NCBI GenBank assembly: GCA_037138335.1
Contig: JBAXIO010000001.1
Location: 186,001-250,000 of the forward strand
From: CAIRDP01 sp037138335
GTDB lineage: Bacteria > Bacteroidota > Bacteroidia > Bacteroidales > FEN-979
DNA: 64,000 bases
Reading direction: 5' to 3'
Shown in pieces: positions 54,042 to 62,741 of the stretch; position 1 is the stretch's first letter; each line of letters opens with the position of its first letter. The position numbers and the translations under genes are program-made. The notes beneath the pieces were generated by a model that did no database searches, was not told where the DNA came from, and saw only the letters and a list, made by a program, of their open reading frames with translations.

Positions 54042-55813
54042 TTATTTTTCACATAATTCACAAGCCCTTTGGCCTTGAAGATCTCCATGAGTTTACCGGG
54101 CAGGGCCGAAAAGCCGAATTGTTTTTGGCCAATAAACACAAGTCCTTTCTCGAAATCGATATTTACTTCATCTCCCTGTTTATAAGCTTCAACAGCTTCG
54201 GGAACAAGCAGGATGGGAAGGCCCTGGTTCACCGCCGAGCGGTAGAATATACGGTTCACCGATTTACAGATCACGGCTTTAACACCGGCAAAAGCAAGCC
54301 CTACAGCAGGGTGTTCCCTTGAGCTCCCGCAGCCGAAGTTGGCACCGGCCATAAGGATATCACCGGCTTTTATCCGGTCGGAGAAACTATTGTCAAATCC
54401 CTTGAACAGATGAGGCATGATCTTCTCAGGCTCTGAACTCTGTACATTGTACGTGAGGTTCCCCGCGAACATCTGGTCGGTATTGAGGTTGTCGACATCG
54501 GCATAATTCCAGCTACCGTTGGAGAAACGGTCTTCGCCTTCCCTGATATCGACTTTAGAGCTCTGGGGGGCGTGATACGGGAATTTGTCGCCGGCCTTAA
54601 TGCCACGAGGATCGCTGATCTCCCCTGCAATCGCTGAAGCAGCCACGGTTGCCGGGGAGGCGAGGTAAACGTTGGAGGCATTGTTGCCCATCCTCCCTTT
54701 GAAATTCCTGTTGGCCGTGGATATCACATTATAATTATCGGCCGGAATGCCTTGCCCGGTTCCGAGACAGGGCCCGCAAGATGAGGCGAGTACGTTTGCC
54801 CCGGCATCCATGAAAATATCTATAAGTCCTTCTTTCATGGCCTGCTTGAATATTTCTTTGGAAGCAGGGATAATAATCAGCTGCATGAATTTTGCGACTT
54901 TCTTTCCTTTTAATATGCCGGCCGCTTCGCGCAGGTCTTCAAGCCGGCCATTGGTACAGGTGCCTATAAGAGCTTCATGGATCTTTGTTCCCTGCACTTC
55001 CGATAAGGCTTTTACATTATCAACGTGATGAGGCGCAGCAACCACGGGGAAAATATCATTCAAGTCAATGTCGATTTCCCTGAGATAAGTGGCATCGGCA
55101 TCGGCCCAAAGGCCGTCAACTTCTTTGCCGAACCAGGCATGGAGGACTTCATCGGCAGGAAAGACCGCGTTTTTCGCACCCATTTCTGAAGCCAGGTTGG
55201 CAAGAACCATGCGGTCGGGAATACTGAGGGTCTTTACGCCCTCGCCATGATATTCTATCGACATGTAATCGGCTCCGCTTGAGCCTATCATTCCGATGAT
55301 CCAGAGAGCAAGGTCCTTTGCGTAAACACCTTTCCCCAGCTTCCCGCTGAGGCTGATCTTTACCGATTCGGGCACCCGGAACCAGGTCTCACCCTGTTTC
55401 CATAAACCGGCCGTTTCAGTGCGGTCGATGCCGGCTGCAAATGCGTTGAACGCCCCTGCAGTACTGGTGTGACTGTCACTGCCGACAATGATCATCTTTG
55501 GCCTGGCATATAATGACATGAGCTGATGGCAAATGCCGTCGCCTGCATCGTGAAATTGCCTGATCCCGAATTTGTCGACGAGATCCCTTATAACCTGATA
55601 GTCGTTTGCAAGTTTTGAATTGGTAGGGGGGGCATTGTGATCGAGAGTGATGAGCAGGGCATCGGGATTAAAGGGTTTTTCCCCTCCCATTTTTTTAAAT
55701 GTACTGCTAATACTCGAAGTGTTGTCGTGGGAGAGAATAATGTCGGGTTTGGCAAAGACAATGGCGCCTTTTTCAGCATTGAAAATCTTTTCAGCAAAAG
55801 TTCTTCCTTCCAT
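54038..55813 (-). CDS. Single-chain aconitase/isopropylmalate-dehydratase family hydratase
   Basis: 591 aa. The large-subunit portion (1-about 420) has DHNAPPTNSK, IVGSDSHTSTAGAFNAFAAG and the [4Fe-4S] cysteines in GTCTNGR (C286) and CGPCLG. The swivel (small-subunit, LeuD-like) domain follows in the same chain, with ANFGCGSSREHPAVGLAF. Two-subunit isopropylmalate dehydratases split these, and classical aconitases place them differently, so this is a fused LeuCD/homoaconitase-like form. Whether the substrate is citrate, isopropylmalate or another acid is unclear; no leu or citrate genes are adjacent. Coupled with the metallophosphoesterase. Confidence 0.88.
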   Translation of the reverse strand: MEGRTFAEKIFNAEKGAIVFAKPDIILSHDNTSSISSTFKKMGGEKPFNPDALLITLDHNAPPTNSKLANDYQVIRDLVDKFGIRQFHDAGDGICHQLMSLYARPKMIIVGSDSHTSTAGAFNAFAAGIDRTETAGLWKQGETWFRVPESVKISLSGKLGKGVYAKDLALWIIGMIGSSGADYMSIEYHGEGVKTLSIPDRMVLANLASEMGAKNAVFPADEVLHAWFGKEVDGLWADADATYLREIDIDLNDIFPVVAAPHHVDNVKALSEVQGTKIHEALIGTCTNGRLEDLREAAGILKGKKVAKFMQLIIIPASKEIFKQAMKEGLIDIFMDAGANVLASSCGPCLGTGQGIPADNYNVISTANRNFKGRMGNNASNVYLASPATVAASAIAGEISDPRGIKAGDKFPYHAPQSSKVDIREGEDRFSNGSWNYADVDNLNTDQMFAGNLTYNVQSSEPEKIMPHLFKGFDNSFSDRIKAGDILMAGANFGCGSSREHPAVGLAFAGVKAVICKSVNRIFYRSAVNQGLPILLVPEAVEAYKQGDEVNIDFEKGLVFIGQKQFGFSALPGKLMEIFKAKGLVNYVKNK

Positions 55814-55837
55814 ATCAAGGTTTTTTAATGTTTAATA

Positions 55838-55845
55838 CAAAGGTA
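55838..55845 (-). promoter_or_regulatory. Likely -7 element of the aconitase-type gene
   Basis: CAAAGGTA (plus) reads TACCTTTG on the minus strand, 24 nt before the start; divergent from the tRNA-Ser promoter. Confidence 0.5.
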
Positions 55846-55855
55846 TAATTTTTTT

Positions 55856-55885
55856 TTGCCGTGATGGCGGTAATTCCTATCTTTG
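55856..55885 (+). promoter_or_regulatory. Promoter of tRNA-Ser
   Basis: TTG (55856-55858), 19-nt spacer, TATCTTTG (55878-55885), 22 nt before the tRNA. Confidence 0.8.
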
Positions 55886-55907
55886 CAGCCCGTTTTCAGT
55901 TAAACCC

Positions 55908-55995
<88 letters not shown>

Positions 55996-55999
55996 TGAT

Positions 56000-56044
56000 A
56001 ATCTCTGTATTAAATTGAAATTCAATTAAATACAGAGATTTTTA
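56000..56044 (+). terminator. Terminator after tRNA-Ser
   Basis: AATCTCTGTATT (56000-56011) pairs with AATACAGAGATT (56029-56040), with an inner AATTGAA/TTCAATT stem; a short T-run follows. Confidence 0.8.
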
Positions 56045-56118
56045 TTTCCCTGCTCAAACAAATAAATAAGAATTTCATTTTTTTTGAGGATTACAAGGCA
56101 GGTACCCCCGGTCCCTGT

Positions 56119-57792
56119 TTACCGGGAGATTTTCACCCCGAACCGGCTTAATTGTCCCAGCAGGGATTCCTTGTTTATGGGCTTGGAAAGGTAACTGTCA
56201 CAACCCGCCTCGAGGGCCTTCTTTTCATCTTCCCTCATTGCAAATGCGGTGACAGCAATTACAGAAAGGTCCTTTCTGAACAATTTAATTTTCCGAGTGG
56301 CTTCAAGCCCGTCCATCACCGGCATTCTCAGGTCCATCAGCACCAGGGTTATCTCAGGATGTTCATGGCATTTGTCAACAGCCTCTTTACCGTTTTCGGC
56401 AGTAATGGTATTTATCTTATAGCTGTTTAGAATTGATTCCATGAAGAAAAGGTTGTTTTCATCATCTTCCACGATAAGAACAACCGGGTTCTCCTGGAGA
56501 TTTCCTCGAATCGATGTCGCTTCAGTCATATTAAAATCGTTTTCAGACCATTTATCAGGGATGGAAAATATAAAAGATGAGCCTGACCCCTTTTCAGATT
56601 CAACCTGAATGTTGCCGCCGAGCAACTGTACTAACCCCTGTACAATCGACAATCCCAACCCGCTGCCTTCGTACCCCCTTTCATTCAGGGTCTCTTCCTG
56701 GGTGAAACTTTCAAAGATCAGGGAGAGAAACTTCGAACCGATACCAATACCCGAATCTCTGATAAAAAATTCCAGAAACCCTTTTTTGACTTCATATCCA
56801 AAGCAAATTTCCCCTTTTTTGGTAAATTTAACAGCATTATCCAGAAGTTGCCAAAAAATTTTCTCCAGAAGTTCCTGATCCGACAGGAATAACTTGGCTC
56901 CGGCAATTAAAGGTGTTTTAACTGTTAATTTCAGTTTTTTTTCTGCGCAAAGGGGCTGAAACTGATCAAAGAGTTGTTGAAAAGACCTGGGCAGGTCAAA
57001 AGGTTTCATTTTCACATCCATGGTTCCGGTAGTGATCAGGGATATGTCCATATAGTTGGTGATGGTGTTCAGCAGGCGCTCGCTGCTACTTTTTATGAGC
57101 GAGTAATAAGTGGTCTTCTCCTCATCGCTGACATCGGGTTGCAGGATCAGGCTGCTGAAACCAAGGATCCCGTTTAAGGGAGTGCGCACTTCATGTGAGA
57201 TATTATGCATGAAAGCCGTTTTAAGCTTATCGCTGGTCTCTGTTTTTTTCAATGCCAGAACAAGATCTTTCTCCAATGACCTGCAACGTTGAATGACTGT
57301 TTTTAATTCTTCCAGAAAATATTTGGCAGCTTGGTTGCTGTCTTTCAGTTCCAGTGTACGTTTCAGAACAAGTTCTGCAAGATGTTTGTTTTCCTGGCGC
57401 ACCTGGTCTTCTGATTTTTTTAGTCTTATGAGCGAAGAAACCTGGGCAATCAGCGCTGCTTCTTCCAAAGGTTTTGAAAGGAAAGCTTCAACACCCGTCT
57501 CCAGGGCTTTAATCCGGGTACTGCTGTCGGTGCTGCTTGCAGTGATCATGATCACCGGGATACGCTTAAGCACCTTATCTTTTTTTAATATACTGCAGGT
57601 TTCAATGCCATCCATAACAGGCATGATAAGATCAAGCAGGATCACATCAGGGTTTTCAGCATGGGCTAAAATAATACCTTCGCTTCCTGATAAAGCTGTA
57701 ATTACCTGTGCATCCGGAAATGCACCGGAGAATATCGCAGCTAATGCTACCAGGTTGTTTGGCTTATCATCAATAGCTAAGATTTTAATCAT
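56119..57792 (-). CDS. Hybrid histidine kinase/response regulator (REC-HisKA-HATPase-REC)
   Basis: 557 aa, no membrane segment. REC1 at 1-125 has phospho-acceptor Asp54 (VILLDLIMPVMDG). After a coiled-coil linker, HisKA has His200 (FMHNISHEVRTPLNG). HATPase_c (about 305-415) has QLLDNAVKFT, RDSGIGIG and GSGLGLSIVQGL. REC2 at about 435-555 has Asp487 (VLMDLRMPVMDG) and the C-terminal SKPINKESLLGQL. It is a cytoplasmic phosphorelay protein without a sensory or DNA-binding domain. Its ATG overlaps the stop of the 57789 gene, so it is the coupled last gene of the gas-vesicle operon; it may link a signal to buoyancy control (inference). Confidence 0.92.
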   Translation of the reverse strand: MIKILAIDDKPNNLVALAAIFSGAFPDAQVITALSGSEGIILAHAENPDVILLDLIMPVMDGIETCSILKKDKVLKRIPVIMITASSTDSSTRIKALETGVEAFLSKPLEEAALIAQVSSLIRLKKSEDQVRQENKHLAELVLKRTLELKDSNQAAKYFLEELKTVIQRCRSLEKDLVLALKKTETSDKLKTAFMHNISHEVRTPLNGILGFSSLILQPDVSDEEKTTYYSLIKSSSERLLNTITNYMDISLITTGTMDVKMKPFDLPRSFQQLFDQFQPLCAEKKLKLTVKTPLIAGAKLFLSDQELLEKIFWQLLDNAVKFTKKGEICFGYEVKKGFLEFFIRDSGIGIGSKFLSLIFESFTQEETLNERGYEGSGLGLSIVQGLVQLLGGNIQVESEKGSGSSFIFSIPDKWSENDFNMTEATSIRGNLQENPVVLIVEDDENNLFFMESILNSYKINTITAENGKEAVDKCHEHPEITLVLMDLRMPVMDGLEATRKIKLFRKDLSVIAVTAFAMREDEKKALEAGCDSYLSKPINKESLLGQLSRFGVKISR

Positions 57793-58472
57793 TTTTTGAT
57801 CATGTATTCAGAAAGTTGTTCAAGCTGCTGACTGCTGATTTTTGATTTAGATTGAATTGCCCTCTGGTATTTCCTGATTTTCGCAATTTCTTTGACCTCG
57901 ATCACCTCAATATCCCCCGGCAGCCTTTTCACAACATTATGGTAAGCTCCGATAAACAATATCCCGGTTTCACCTTTCTCAAGTGTAGAGTTTATCCTGC
58001 CTGCGATATACTTATCCCTCCGGTTTAAAAGAACAGGTTTTAAAATCTTATATCTTAGCAGGTGAAAAAGTTTCAACCATTTATTCTTTGACTGCAGTAT
58101 AGACTGGATTCCGTCATATTCCGCCTTGACCATGTTAAAATCTTCCGTCCTGATGAGAATTGCCCCGCGGTTCAGGAGATGTGAAACTACTTCCGAATTT
58201 TTACTTCCCGCTTTTATACCTTCTCCAATGATCTTCATTGCCATGTCCCCATCTGCAAACAGCCCATCCTGGTATATTTTCAACCATCTGACTGAGATTT
58301 CGAGGTTCTCAAAGTAAGCTTCGATAGCATCCCAGTAAGCGTTTACAGTTTCGGTGTGTTTCTGCCATACAGTTTCTCCCAGTTCCGACACACTTTTGCT
58401 ATTCATTTCTTCAGCTAAAGAGCCCATGTCGGCGCCGGAATGTATAATGGGAACGTAAATCAGGGTTTTCAT
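57789..58472 (-). CDS. Unrecognised protein of the gas-vesicle operon, TraB-like C-terminus
   Basis: 227 aa, cytoplasmic by composition. The first half is helical (TVNAYWDAIEAYFENLEISV). The segment RRDKYIAGRINSTLEKGE followed by GILFIGAYHNVVKRLP resembles the RN..I...L...G.(GA)GH block of TraB/PrgY/GumN-type proteins, but the overall identity is uncertain. No membrane segment. It lies 23 nt downstream of gvpK and overlaps the hybrid kinase start by 4 nt (ATGA). No gas-vesicle family that I know covers it. Confidence 0.6.
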   Translation of the reverse strand: MKTLIYVPIIHSGADMGSLAEEMNSKSVSELGETVWQKHTETVNAYWDAIEAYFENLEISVRWLKIYQDGLFADGDMAMKIIGEGIKAGSKNSEVVSHLLNRGAILIRTEDFNMVKAEYDGIQSILQSKNKWLKLFHLLRYKILKPVLLNRRDKYIAGRINSTLEKGETGILFIGAYHNVVKRLPGDIEVIEVKEIAKIRKYQRAIQSKSKISSQQLEQLSEYMIKK

Positions 58473-58495
58473 TGGTGAGGTTTTTAGGTTTGTTG

Positions 58496-58840
58496 TTACA
58501 TCAGATCACCCAATGGACCGAGATTTATATTTAAATCCCTGTCGGTAAGGTTAAAGTGTTGTTTGAGCTCCTCCATCTTCAGCTCCAGTTTCATCAGTGT
58601 TTCTCCCAGCCTTTCAATTTCCTCCTCTGTCAATGAACCGCCGTCAACCCTTCGCATGGCCTGTTTTTCAACCAGTTTCCGTATGAGCTCGACCAGGGTC
58701 AGTACAAGTTTTGCCAGGCCTGAATCTGCATTATCGGGCTGAAGCTTAAGTTTTGAGCTTTCGGTATTGGTCATGTTTCCTATATCTTCGGCAAGCCCTT
58801 CGAGATTGCCTGTACTAAAAAGTATTTTGTTTTCGCTCAT
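58496..58840 (-). CDS. gvpK: Gas vesicle protein GvpK
   Basis: 114 aa. Very clear family signature: LAKLVLTLVELIRKLVEKQA, MRRVDGGSLTEEEIERLGET and the C-terminal LTDRDLNINLGPLGDL. GvpK is an accessory protein of unknown molecular role required for vesicle formation. It is 7 nt downstream of a gvpF/L gene. Confidence 0.95.
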   Translation of the reverse strand: MSENKILFSTGNLEGLAEDIGNMTNTESSKLKLQPDNADSGLAKLVLTLVELIRKLVEKQAMRRVDGGSLTEEEIERLGETLMKLELKMEELKQHFNLTDRDLNINLGPLGDLM

Positions 58841-58847
58841 TTAGCTT

Positions 58848-59603
58848 TCAGCTTATGGTAATATCAACAAAATTATAGGGAGGCCAGGGGCCGGTCAGGA
58901 TAAAATTGAGATCAGAATACCGGGTTTGAAGGTCTTGTACCACGCTGATCAATTCGGCTGTCATCTCCTTTTTAATTAGAAACAGGGCATCGATAATATT
59001 GGCCGGGCTGACCATCTTGTTGAACTTCCCGCTTGCTTCAAAGCCGGCAAAACAATCTGTGATCTCCTCAATGACAGAATTAACGTACGACAACACTGAT
59101 TCCTCAAGTCTGTACTCGGTAAGTTTTTTATTCACATAATCCAGGTAAACCGAATTATTATGCAAAGCCCCTGCTTCAGTGGCGCTTTTCGTTTTCATCC
59201 CAGGTTCAATGTTCCGGGCGGATTTCAGTTTTTCCGTATCACAAAAAACCTTTAAACCGAACTCAACCTTGCCTTCAACCTTCAGCAGGTTTTTTTTAAT
59301 TTCCAAATGGTTCCCTGAAAGCATTTTCCTGATGTCATCGTCGGTTTCCATGATGGAACCAAACCTTACCGGAAGCAGCGTAAAATCCTTTGACAATTTT
59401 TCAATCACTCCTGCATAGTCCATTGCAGAAGCATGGCCGGCAACCATGCCTGTCTTTTGAATATCGCAAACCACTGCTGTAATGCCCTCACAGGATACCT
59501 CAAGAAATTCAGCATTAGAAATTCCGTGCATGCCTGACAGAACCCTGGTCAATTGCCTGGGTTCTTCAGATGCTTTTATAATGGTGTAAATCAGCTTGCC
59601 CAT
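58848..59603 (-). CDS. GvpF/GvpL family gas vesicle protein (paralogue 5)
   Basis: 251 aa. N-terminal ferredoxin-like half with LIYTIIKASEE, then the family motif FTLLPVRFGSIMET, a helical middle, and the C-terminal LTGPWPPYNFVDI. GvpF/L proteins bind GvpA and sit at the growing vesicle or act as assembly chaperones. It is the last of five paralogues in transcription order, next to gvpK. The paralogues diverge outside the two motifs, implying different roles. Confidence 0.92.
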   Translation of the reverse strand: MGKLIYTIIKASEEPRQLTRVLSGMHGISNAEFLEVSCEGITAVVCDIQKTGMVAGHASAMDYAGVIEKLSKDFTLLPVRFGSIMETDDDIRKMLSGNHLEIKKNLLKVEGKVEFGLKVFCDTEKLKSARNIEPGMKTKSATEAGALHNNSVYLDYVNKKLTEYRLEESVLSYVNSVIEEITDCFAGFEASGKFNKMVSPANIIDALFLIKKEMTAELISVVQDLQTRYSDLNFILTGPWPPYNFVDITIS

Positions 59604-59613
59604 TGTTAAGCTA

Positions 59614-59808
59614 TTAGTGCATGCCTGATTTTAATTTCTCCATGGTTTCAACAGAACTCAGCATTAATTTCACACCGAGGTAGATCAGGTCAATATCGGC
59701 AACTGAAATTACGATGTCACCTGTAAGGATGACACCTTTGTTCAGAACCCTGTCGAGTACTTCCAGGATTGTGATATCTCTTGAACGGTCGATAACATTT
59801 TCGTTCAT
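59614..59808 (-). CDS. Gas vesicle protein, GvpA/J/M class
   Basis: 64 aa. ITILEVLDRVLNKGVILTGD, then IVISVADIDLIYLGVKLMLS and SVETM. The alpha-beta-beta-alpha core is that of GvpA, but GDIVISVADIDLIYLG is closer to GvpJ/GvpM/GvpS minor shell proteins than to the major GvpA (which has AWVRVSLVGIELL). GvpJ/M are thought to help nucleate or shape the tip. The ATG overlaps the stop of the upstream gvpF/L gene, so it is translationally coupled. Confidence 0.88.
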   Translation of the reverse strand: MNENVIDRSRDITILEVLDRVLNKGVILTGDIVISVADIDLIYLGVKLMLSSVETMEKLKSGMH

Positions 59809-60602
59809 TGCGTTTTTTCGTTAATCGAGATAAAGCTGAAAGGAGGCCAGGGACCGGTTATTTCGATATGAAAAGAGGAATTCACCTCCCTGCTCCCCAG
59901 TTTTATGAATATGTCTTTGACATGAGAGACTTTGTCGCTGTTGACGAGGAATGAAGCATTAAGTATCATCGTATCATCTCTTCCTGAGACTTCCTTTGGG
60001 AGAAGGTTGTTTAGGCTGTTTGCCTCACTCAATATCGCAAGTTCACTAAAATAGGATTGCCCGCGTTCCTTGCAGATCCTGTCCAGCTCATTTTCAATCA
60101 GGTCGGCTTTTTTTCTTTGTAAAAGAAATGCTTTGCCCGGTGAACTGGCCATGATCTGTTTTTCCAAAGCAGCAGCAGTCTCGCTAAGTTCATCAATGTG
60201 TTTACTCAGGGCTTTGCGGTCGCAATAAATTTTTACTGCCCATTCTTCTCTCCCTTTTATGAATTCGAAATTCTCAAGAAGGGACCCGGAATAAACCGAA
60301 ATGAATTTTTCAAGGCTTTCAAGGGTTTTAAAAATTGTACCAAACTTAAAAGGAATCACTGAAGTATATCCCATGATCATTCCGATCACATTGATATGTT
60401 CCCTTGCGTTGGCTTCCAGCCACCGAAGATCTGCAATGTTCTGTTTCAGATTCTCTTCTGAAAATTCGATTTCAGGGACATTTTTTATCAGAACATTAAA
60501 TTGTCCAATTTCGATAGACTTCAGGCCCCTGGCTTTCAATTCGTCAATGAGCCCAGGAGGATTAACGGCTATGCAATACACATATATCAGTTCGTTGATC
60601 AT
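59805..60602 (-). CDS. GvpF/GvpL family gas vesicle protein (paralogue 4)
   Basis: 265 aa. N-terminus ELIYVYCIAVNPPG, motif TSVIPFKFGTIFKTLESLEKF (about 83-103), a helical middle with AAALEKQIMASSPGKAFLLQ, the conserved MILNASFLVN and the C-terminal ITGPWPPFSFISI. It is coupled to the downstream GvpA/J/M gene through ATGA, which may hint that the two act together. Confidence 0.92.
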   Translation of the reverse strand: MINELIYVYCIAVNPPGLIDELKARGLKSIEIGQFNVLIKNVPEIEFSEENLKQNIADLRWLEANAREHINVIGMIMGYTSVIPFKFGTIFKTLESLEKFISVYSGSLLENFEFIKGREEWAVKIYCDRKALSKHIDELSETAAALEKQIMASSPGKAFLLQRKKADLIENELDRICKERGQSYFSELAILSEANSLNNLLPKEVSGRDDTMILNASFLVNSDKVSHVKDIFIKLGSREVNSSFHIEITGPWPPFSFISINEKTQ

Positions 60603-60619
60603 CGCAGCTATCCGTTAGA

Positions 60620-60895
60620 TTAATTACCATCGGTGCCTGAAGATTCTTCAAAGGTATTATGACGTTCGAAAGATAGGATTTCAAGCTTGTCATCGATCTT
60701 GACAAGATAGAATAAGCGTATCTTTTTCGGAGGCAGGTTCATGGATTTCAAAAATGAATCATCTTCGTAAACCTCGGCAACAGATTTCCAGATATCATTG
60801 ACTTTTTCAATTTTTATTACAGTTACATCATCGCAATTGATCGTCTCTTTAAGAAACTTTACTGTTGTTTTTTTTATATCAATTATTTTACTCAT
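60620..60895 (-). CDS. GvpO-like gas vesicle protein
   Basis: 91 aa. DVTVIKIEKVNDIWKSVAEV followed by LFYLVKIDDKLEILSFERH matches the GvpO layout (a Trp-containing strand, an E-x-x-E-type turn, a final strand ending in Arg). The similarity is modest, so the label is GvpO-like. GvpO is a regulator or accessory factor in haloarchaea. It has the strongest SD of the cluster (AAAGGAGGAG). Confidence 0.7.
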   Translation of the reverse strand: MSKIIDIKKTTVKFLKETINCDDVTVIKIEKVNDIWKSVAEVYEDDSFLKSMNLPPKKIRLFYLVKIDDKLEILSFERHNTFEESSGTDGN

Positions 60896-60899
60896 TGCT

Positions 60900-60911
60900 A
60901 CTCCTCCTTTT
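60900..60911 (-). promoter_or_regulatory. Strong Shine-Dalgarno of the gvpO-like gene
   Basis: On the minus strand AAAAGGAGGAGT precedes AGCA and the ATG at 60895. This is an extended match to the anti-SD, rare elsewhere in the window. Confidence 0.65.
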
Positions 60912-60923
60912 ATCGGTACAAGG

Positions 60924-61160
60924 CTAGTTATTCTCTTTCACTTCCCGGATGTCGGCAAGTAAACCAAGCAATTCATCTTCCATTCTGTCGTATTCATCTA
61001 TATCAATTTCATCAAGCTCAAACTTCAGCTGCAATGCCATAAGGCGTTCTTTGATGGCGCCTTCATCAGACATTTCATGATCCATTATCTCATTGATCTT
61101 GTTCCCTATAAAAATCACGCCTTTTAATGGTGCAAGAAGAATATCATCAATTAAAAACAT
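60924..61160 (-). CDS. gvpG: Gas vesicle protein GvpG
   Basis: 78 aa. N-terminal FLIDDILLAPLKGVIFIGNK matches the GvpG start (LDDLLLAPVKG); the rest is helical and acidic (KERLMALQLKFELDEIDID). GvpG is a small accessory protein that interacts with GvpF/L in other systems. It starts 1 nt after the upstream gvpF/L stop. Confidence 0.9.
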   Translation of the reverse strand: MFLIDDILLAPLKGVIFIGNKINEIMDHEMSDEGAIKERLMALQLKFELDEIDIDEYDRMEDELLGLLADIREVKENN

Positions 61161-61161
61161 A

Positions 61162-61944
61162 CTAAATTCCTTTCGTTTTAATTACCAGGTTAACAAAATT
61201 GTAAGGAGGCAATGTGCCTACGTATTTGAAGGTCATTAAAGTCCCGTATTTCTCATCAAGTTCATTTACTGCTATGTCGAATTCAGGTTCTTTGGAATTT
61301 TTAATTAGGAAGGCGGCATTGAGAATCATCATTTCTCCGTAGTTATCGTTTACTTTCACATCTTCAGCAAGCGGATCCAGTACTGAGTATATGATGTTTT
61401 TATATGTTTCCGTCTCCTTTTTAAGAGCTTCAGCCACCATTTCCCCGATTTTCATTCTCTGGTAATGGGTTTTGTCGGCAGGCAGATTCATTAATTTGCC
61501 CCTCATGATCCTTATACTTTCGTATTTCTCAACAATAGTTTCGTACATCTGTGCCTCATGAGCAAGTACTTTAAGCCCCAGCTCTTTCTTACCCTCCATT
61601 TTATGTAGAAGATCACTGAATTTTTCATAATCGTTTTCAAGAATCCTTATGATACCAGCATCATCGTTATGTTCGGAGATCGTTGAAAAACGAACAGGAA
61701 GAACGGTGAACTTTTGCATGACATCCTCAAGGACTTTTTCATGAGTAGTCATGTTCACTCTCCTTGCTTCATATTGGATGATCGGGGAATTACTTACTAT
61801 AGCACTGATATCATTATAATTGATTCCGTAGACCAGGTCTGATCGTTTGCCAATCCCGATCGGGCCAAATTCAACAGGGCCGTTATGCCTTATGATCCCG
61901 TAAATATATTTTCCTTCTTTCGGTGTTTCCTGTTCGTTATTCAT
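61162..61944 (-). CDS. GvpF/GvpL family gas vesicle protein (paralogue 3)
   Basis: 260 aa from the ATG at 61944. A longer in-frame start at 62097 would lie inside the upstream gene and add 51 residues not seen in paralogues. N-terminal KYIYGIIRHNGPVEFGPIGI, motif FTVLPVRFSTISEHNDD, the conserved MMILNAAFLIKN and the C-terminal YVGTLPPYNFVNLVI. The GPIGIG N-terminal stretch is shared with paralogue 2, so these two are sister genes. Confidence 0.92.
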   Translation of the reverse strand: MNNEQETPKEGKYIYGIIRHNGPVEFGPIGIGKRSDLVYGINYNDISAIVSNSPIIQYEARRVNMTTHEKVLEDVMQKFTVLPVRFSTISEHNDDAGIIRILENDYEKFSDLLHKMEGKKELGLKVLAHEAQMYETIVEKYESIRIMRGKLMNLPADKTHYQRMKIGEMVAEALKKETETYKNIIYSVLDPLAEDVKVNDNYGEMMILNAAFLIKNSKEPEFDIAVNELDEKYGTLMTFKYVGTLPPYNFVNLVIKTKGI

Positions 61945-61966
61945 AGCGTGTATTTCAGCATTTAGT

Positions 61967-62740
61967 TTACATTTCCCATTTTTCAGGAAAAATTTTAAGA
62001 TCGATAAAATTAAAGATAGGCAGCGGGGCAGTGTATACAAAGTCGCTTCGGCCCTGGTTCTTATTTCCAAGGTCGGCCATAATGTTATCGAATTCAATCT
62101 CCCTTCCGCTGTTTATGAGGAAAGCCGTGTTCATAAACATGGAATCCCCGCTCATTTTATTTTGTTTGTAATCGAATACCGATTTGCGGAATGCATCAAT
62201 GATCTTTTCAGTTTCCTTCTCTTTTTTCTGTATTAAAGCATGCTCGACCAATGTTCCCGCTTCAGCAATCTTTATATCTCTTTTTTCCGGGTCCTTCAGG
62301 TTTTGGATTTCAATCCTGATCTTTTGCAGCTCGGCATATTCATTGTCAATCTCTTTGTATATAACACCCATGTTTTTCCAGTTCCCCCTGACATTGAGCT
62401 CTACCTTATTTTCAAACTGCCTTAACAATTCCATAAACTCACTGTATCTTCGGTTCAAAAGGTTCCTTATTTCATCTGGAGTTGCAGCGATAGTGCCAAA
62501 CCGTATAGGAAGTATACTGTTGAATTCCTTCATGACCTCTTCAATTACTTTCTGGTGTGCCAGCATGTTCTCAGGATTTACAACGAACCTGCTTAGGGGG
62601 TGATCGCTAACCACCATGCAAAGGCCATCGAAACCAATCGTGGAAACCAGGTCGCCGCGTCCGCCAACTCCGATAGGCCCCAGGTTGACGTCGTAATTTG
62701 ATGCGATAATGCAATAAATGTATTTTCCGTCGCGCTGCAT
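61967..62740 (-). CDS. GvpF/GvpL family gas vesicle protein (paralogue 2)
   Basis: 257 aa. KYIYCIIASNYDVNLGPIGV, motif NSILPIRFGTIAATPDEI, a helical middle with KEIDNEYAELQKIRIEIQN, conserved MFMNTAFLINSG and C-terminal TAPLPIFNFIDLKI (the usual GP-x-P motif is altered to APLPIF). It is preceded by AAAGGAG 5 nt before its ATG. Closest to paralogue 3 of the five. Confidence 0.92.
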   Translation of the reverse strand: MQRDGKYIYCIIASNYDVNLGPIGVGGRGDLVSTIGFDGLCMVVSDHPLSRFVVNPENMLAHQKVIEEVMKEFNSILPIRFGTIAATPDEIRNLLNRRYSEFMELLRQFENKVELNVRGNWKNMGVIYKEIDNEYAELQKIRIEIQNLKDPEKRDIKIAEAGTLVEHALIQKKEKETEKIIDAFRKSVFDYKQNKMSGDSMFMNTAFLINSGREIEFDNIMADLGNKNQGRSDFVYTAPLPIFNFIDLKIFPEKWEM

Positions 62741-62741
62741 A

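Noticed and set aside
61945..62097. Longer start for GvpF/L paralogue 3
   Set aside because: It would overlap the upstream gvpF/L gene by 131 bp and add sequence absent from the paralogues.
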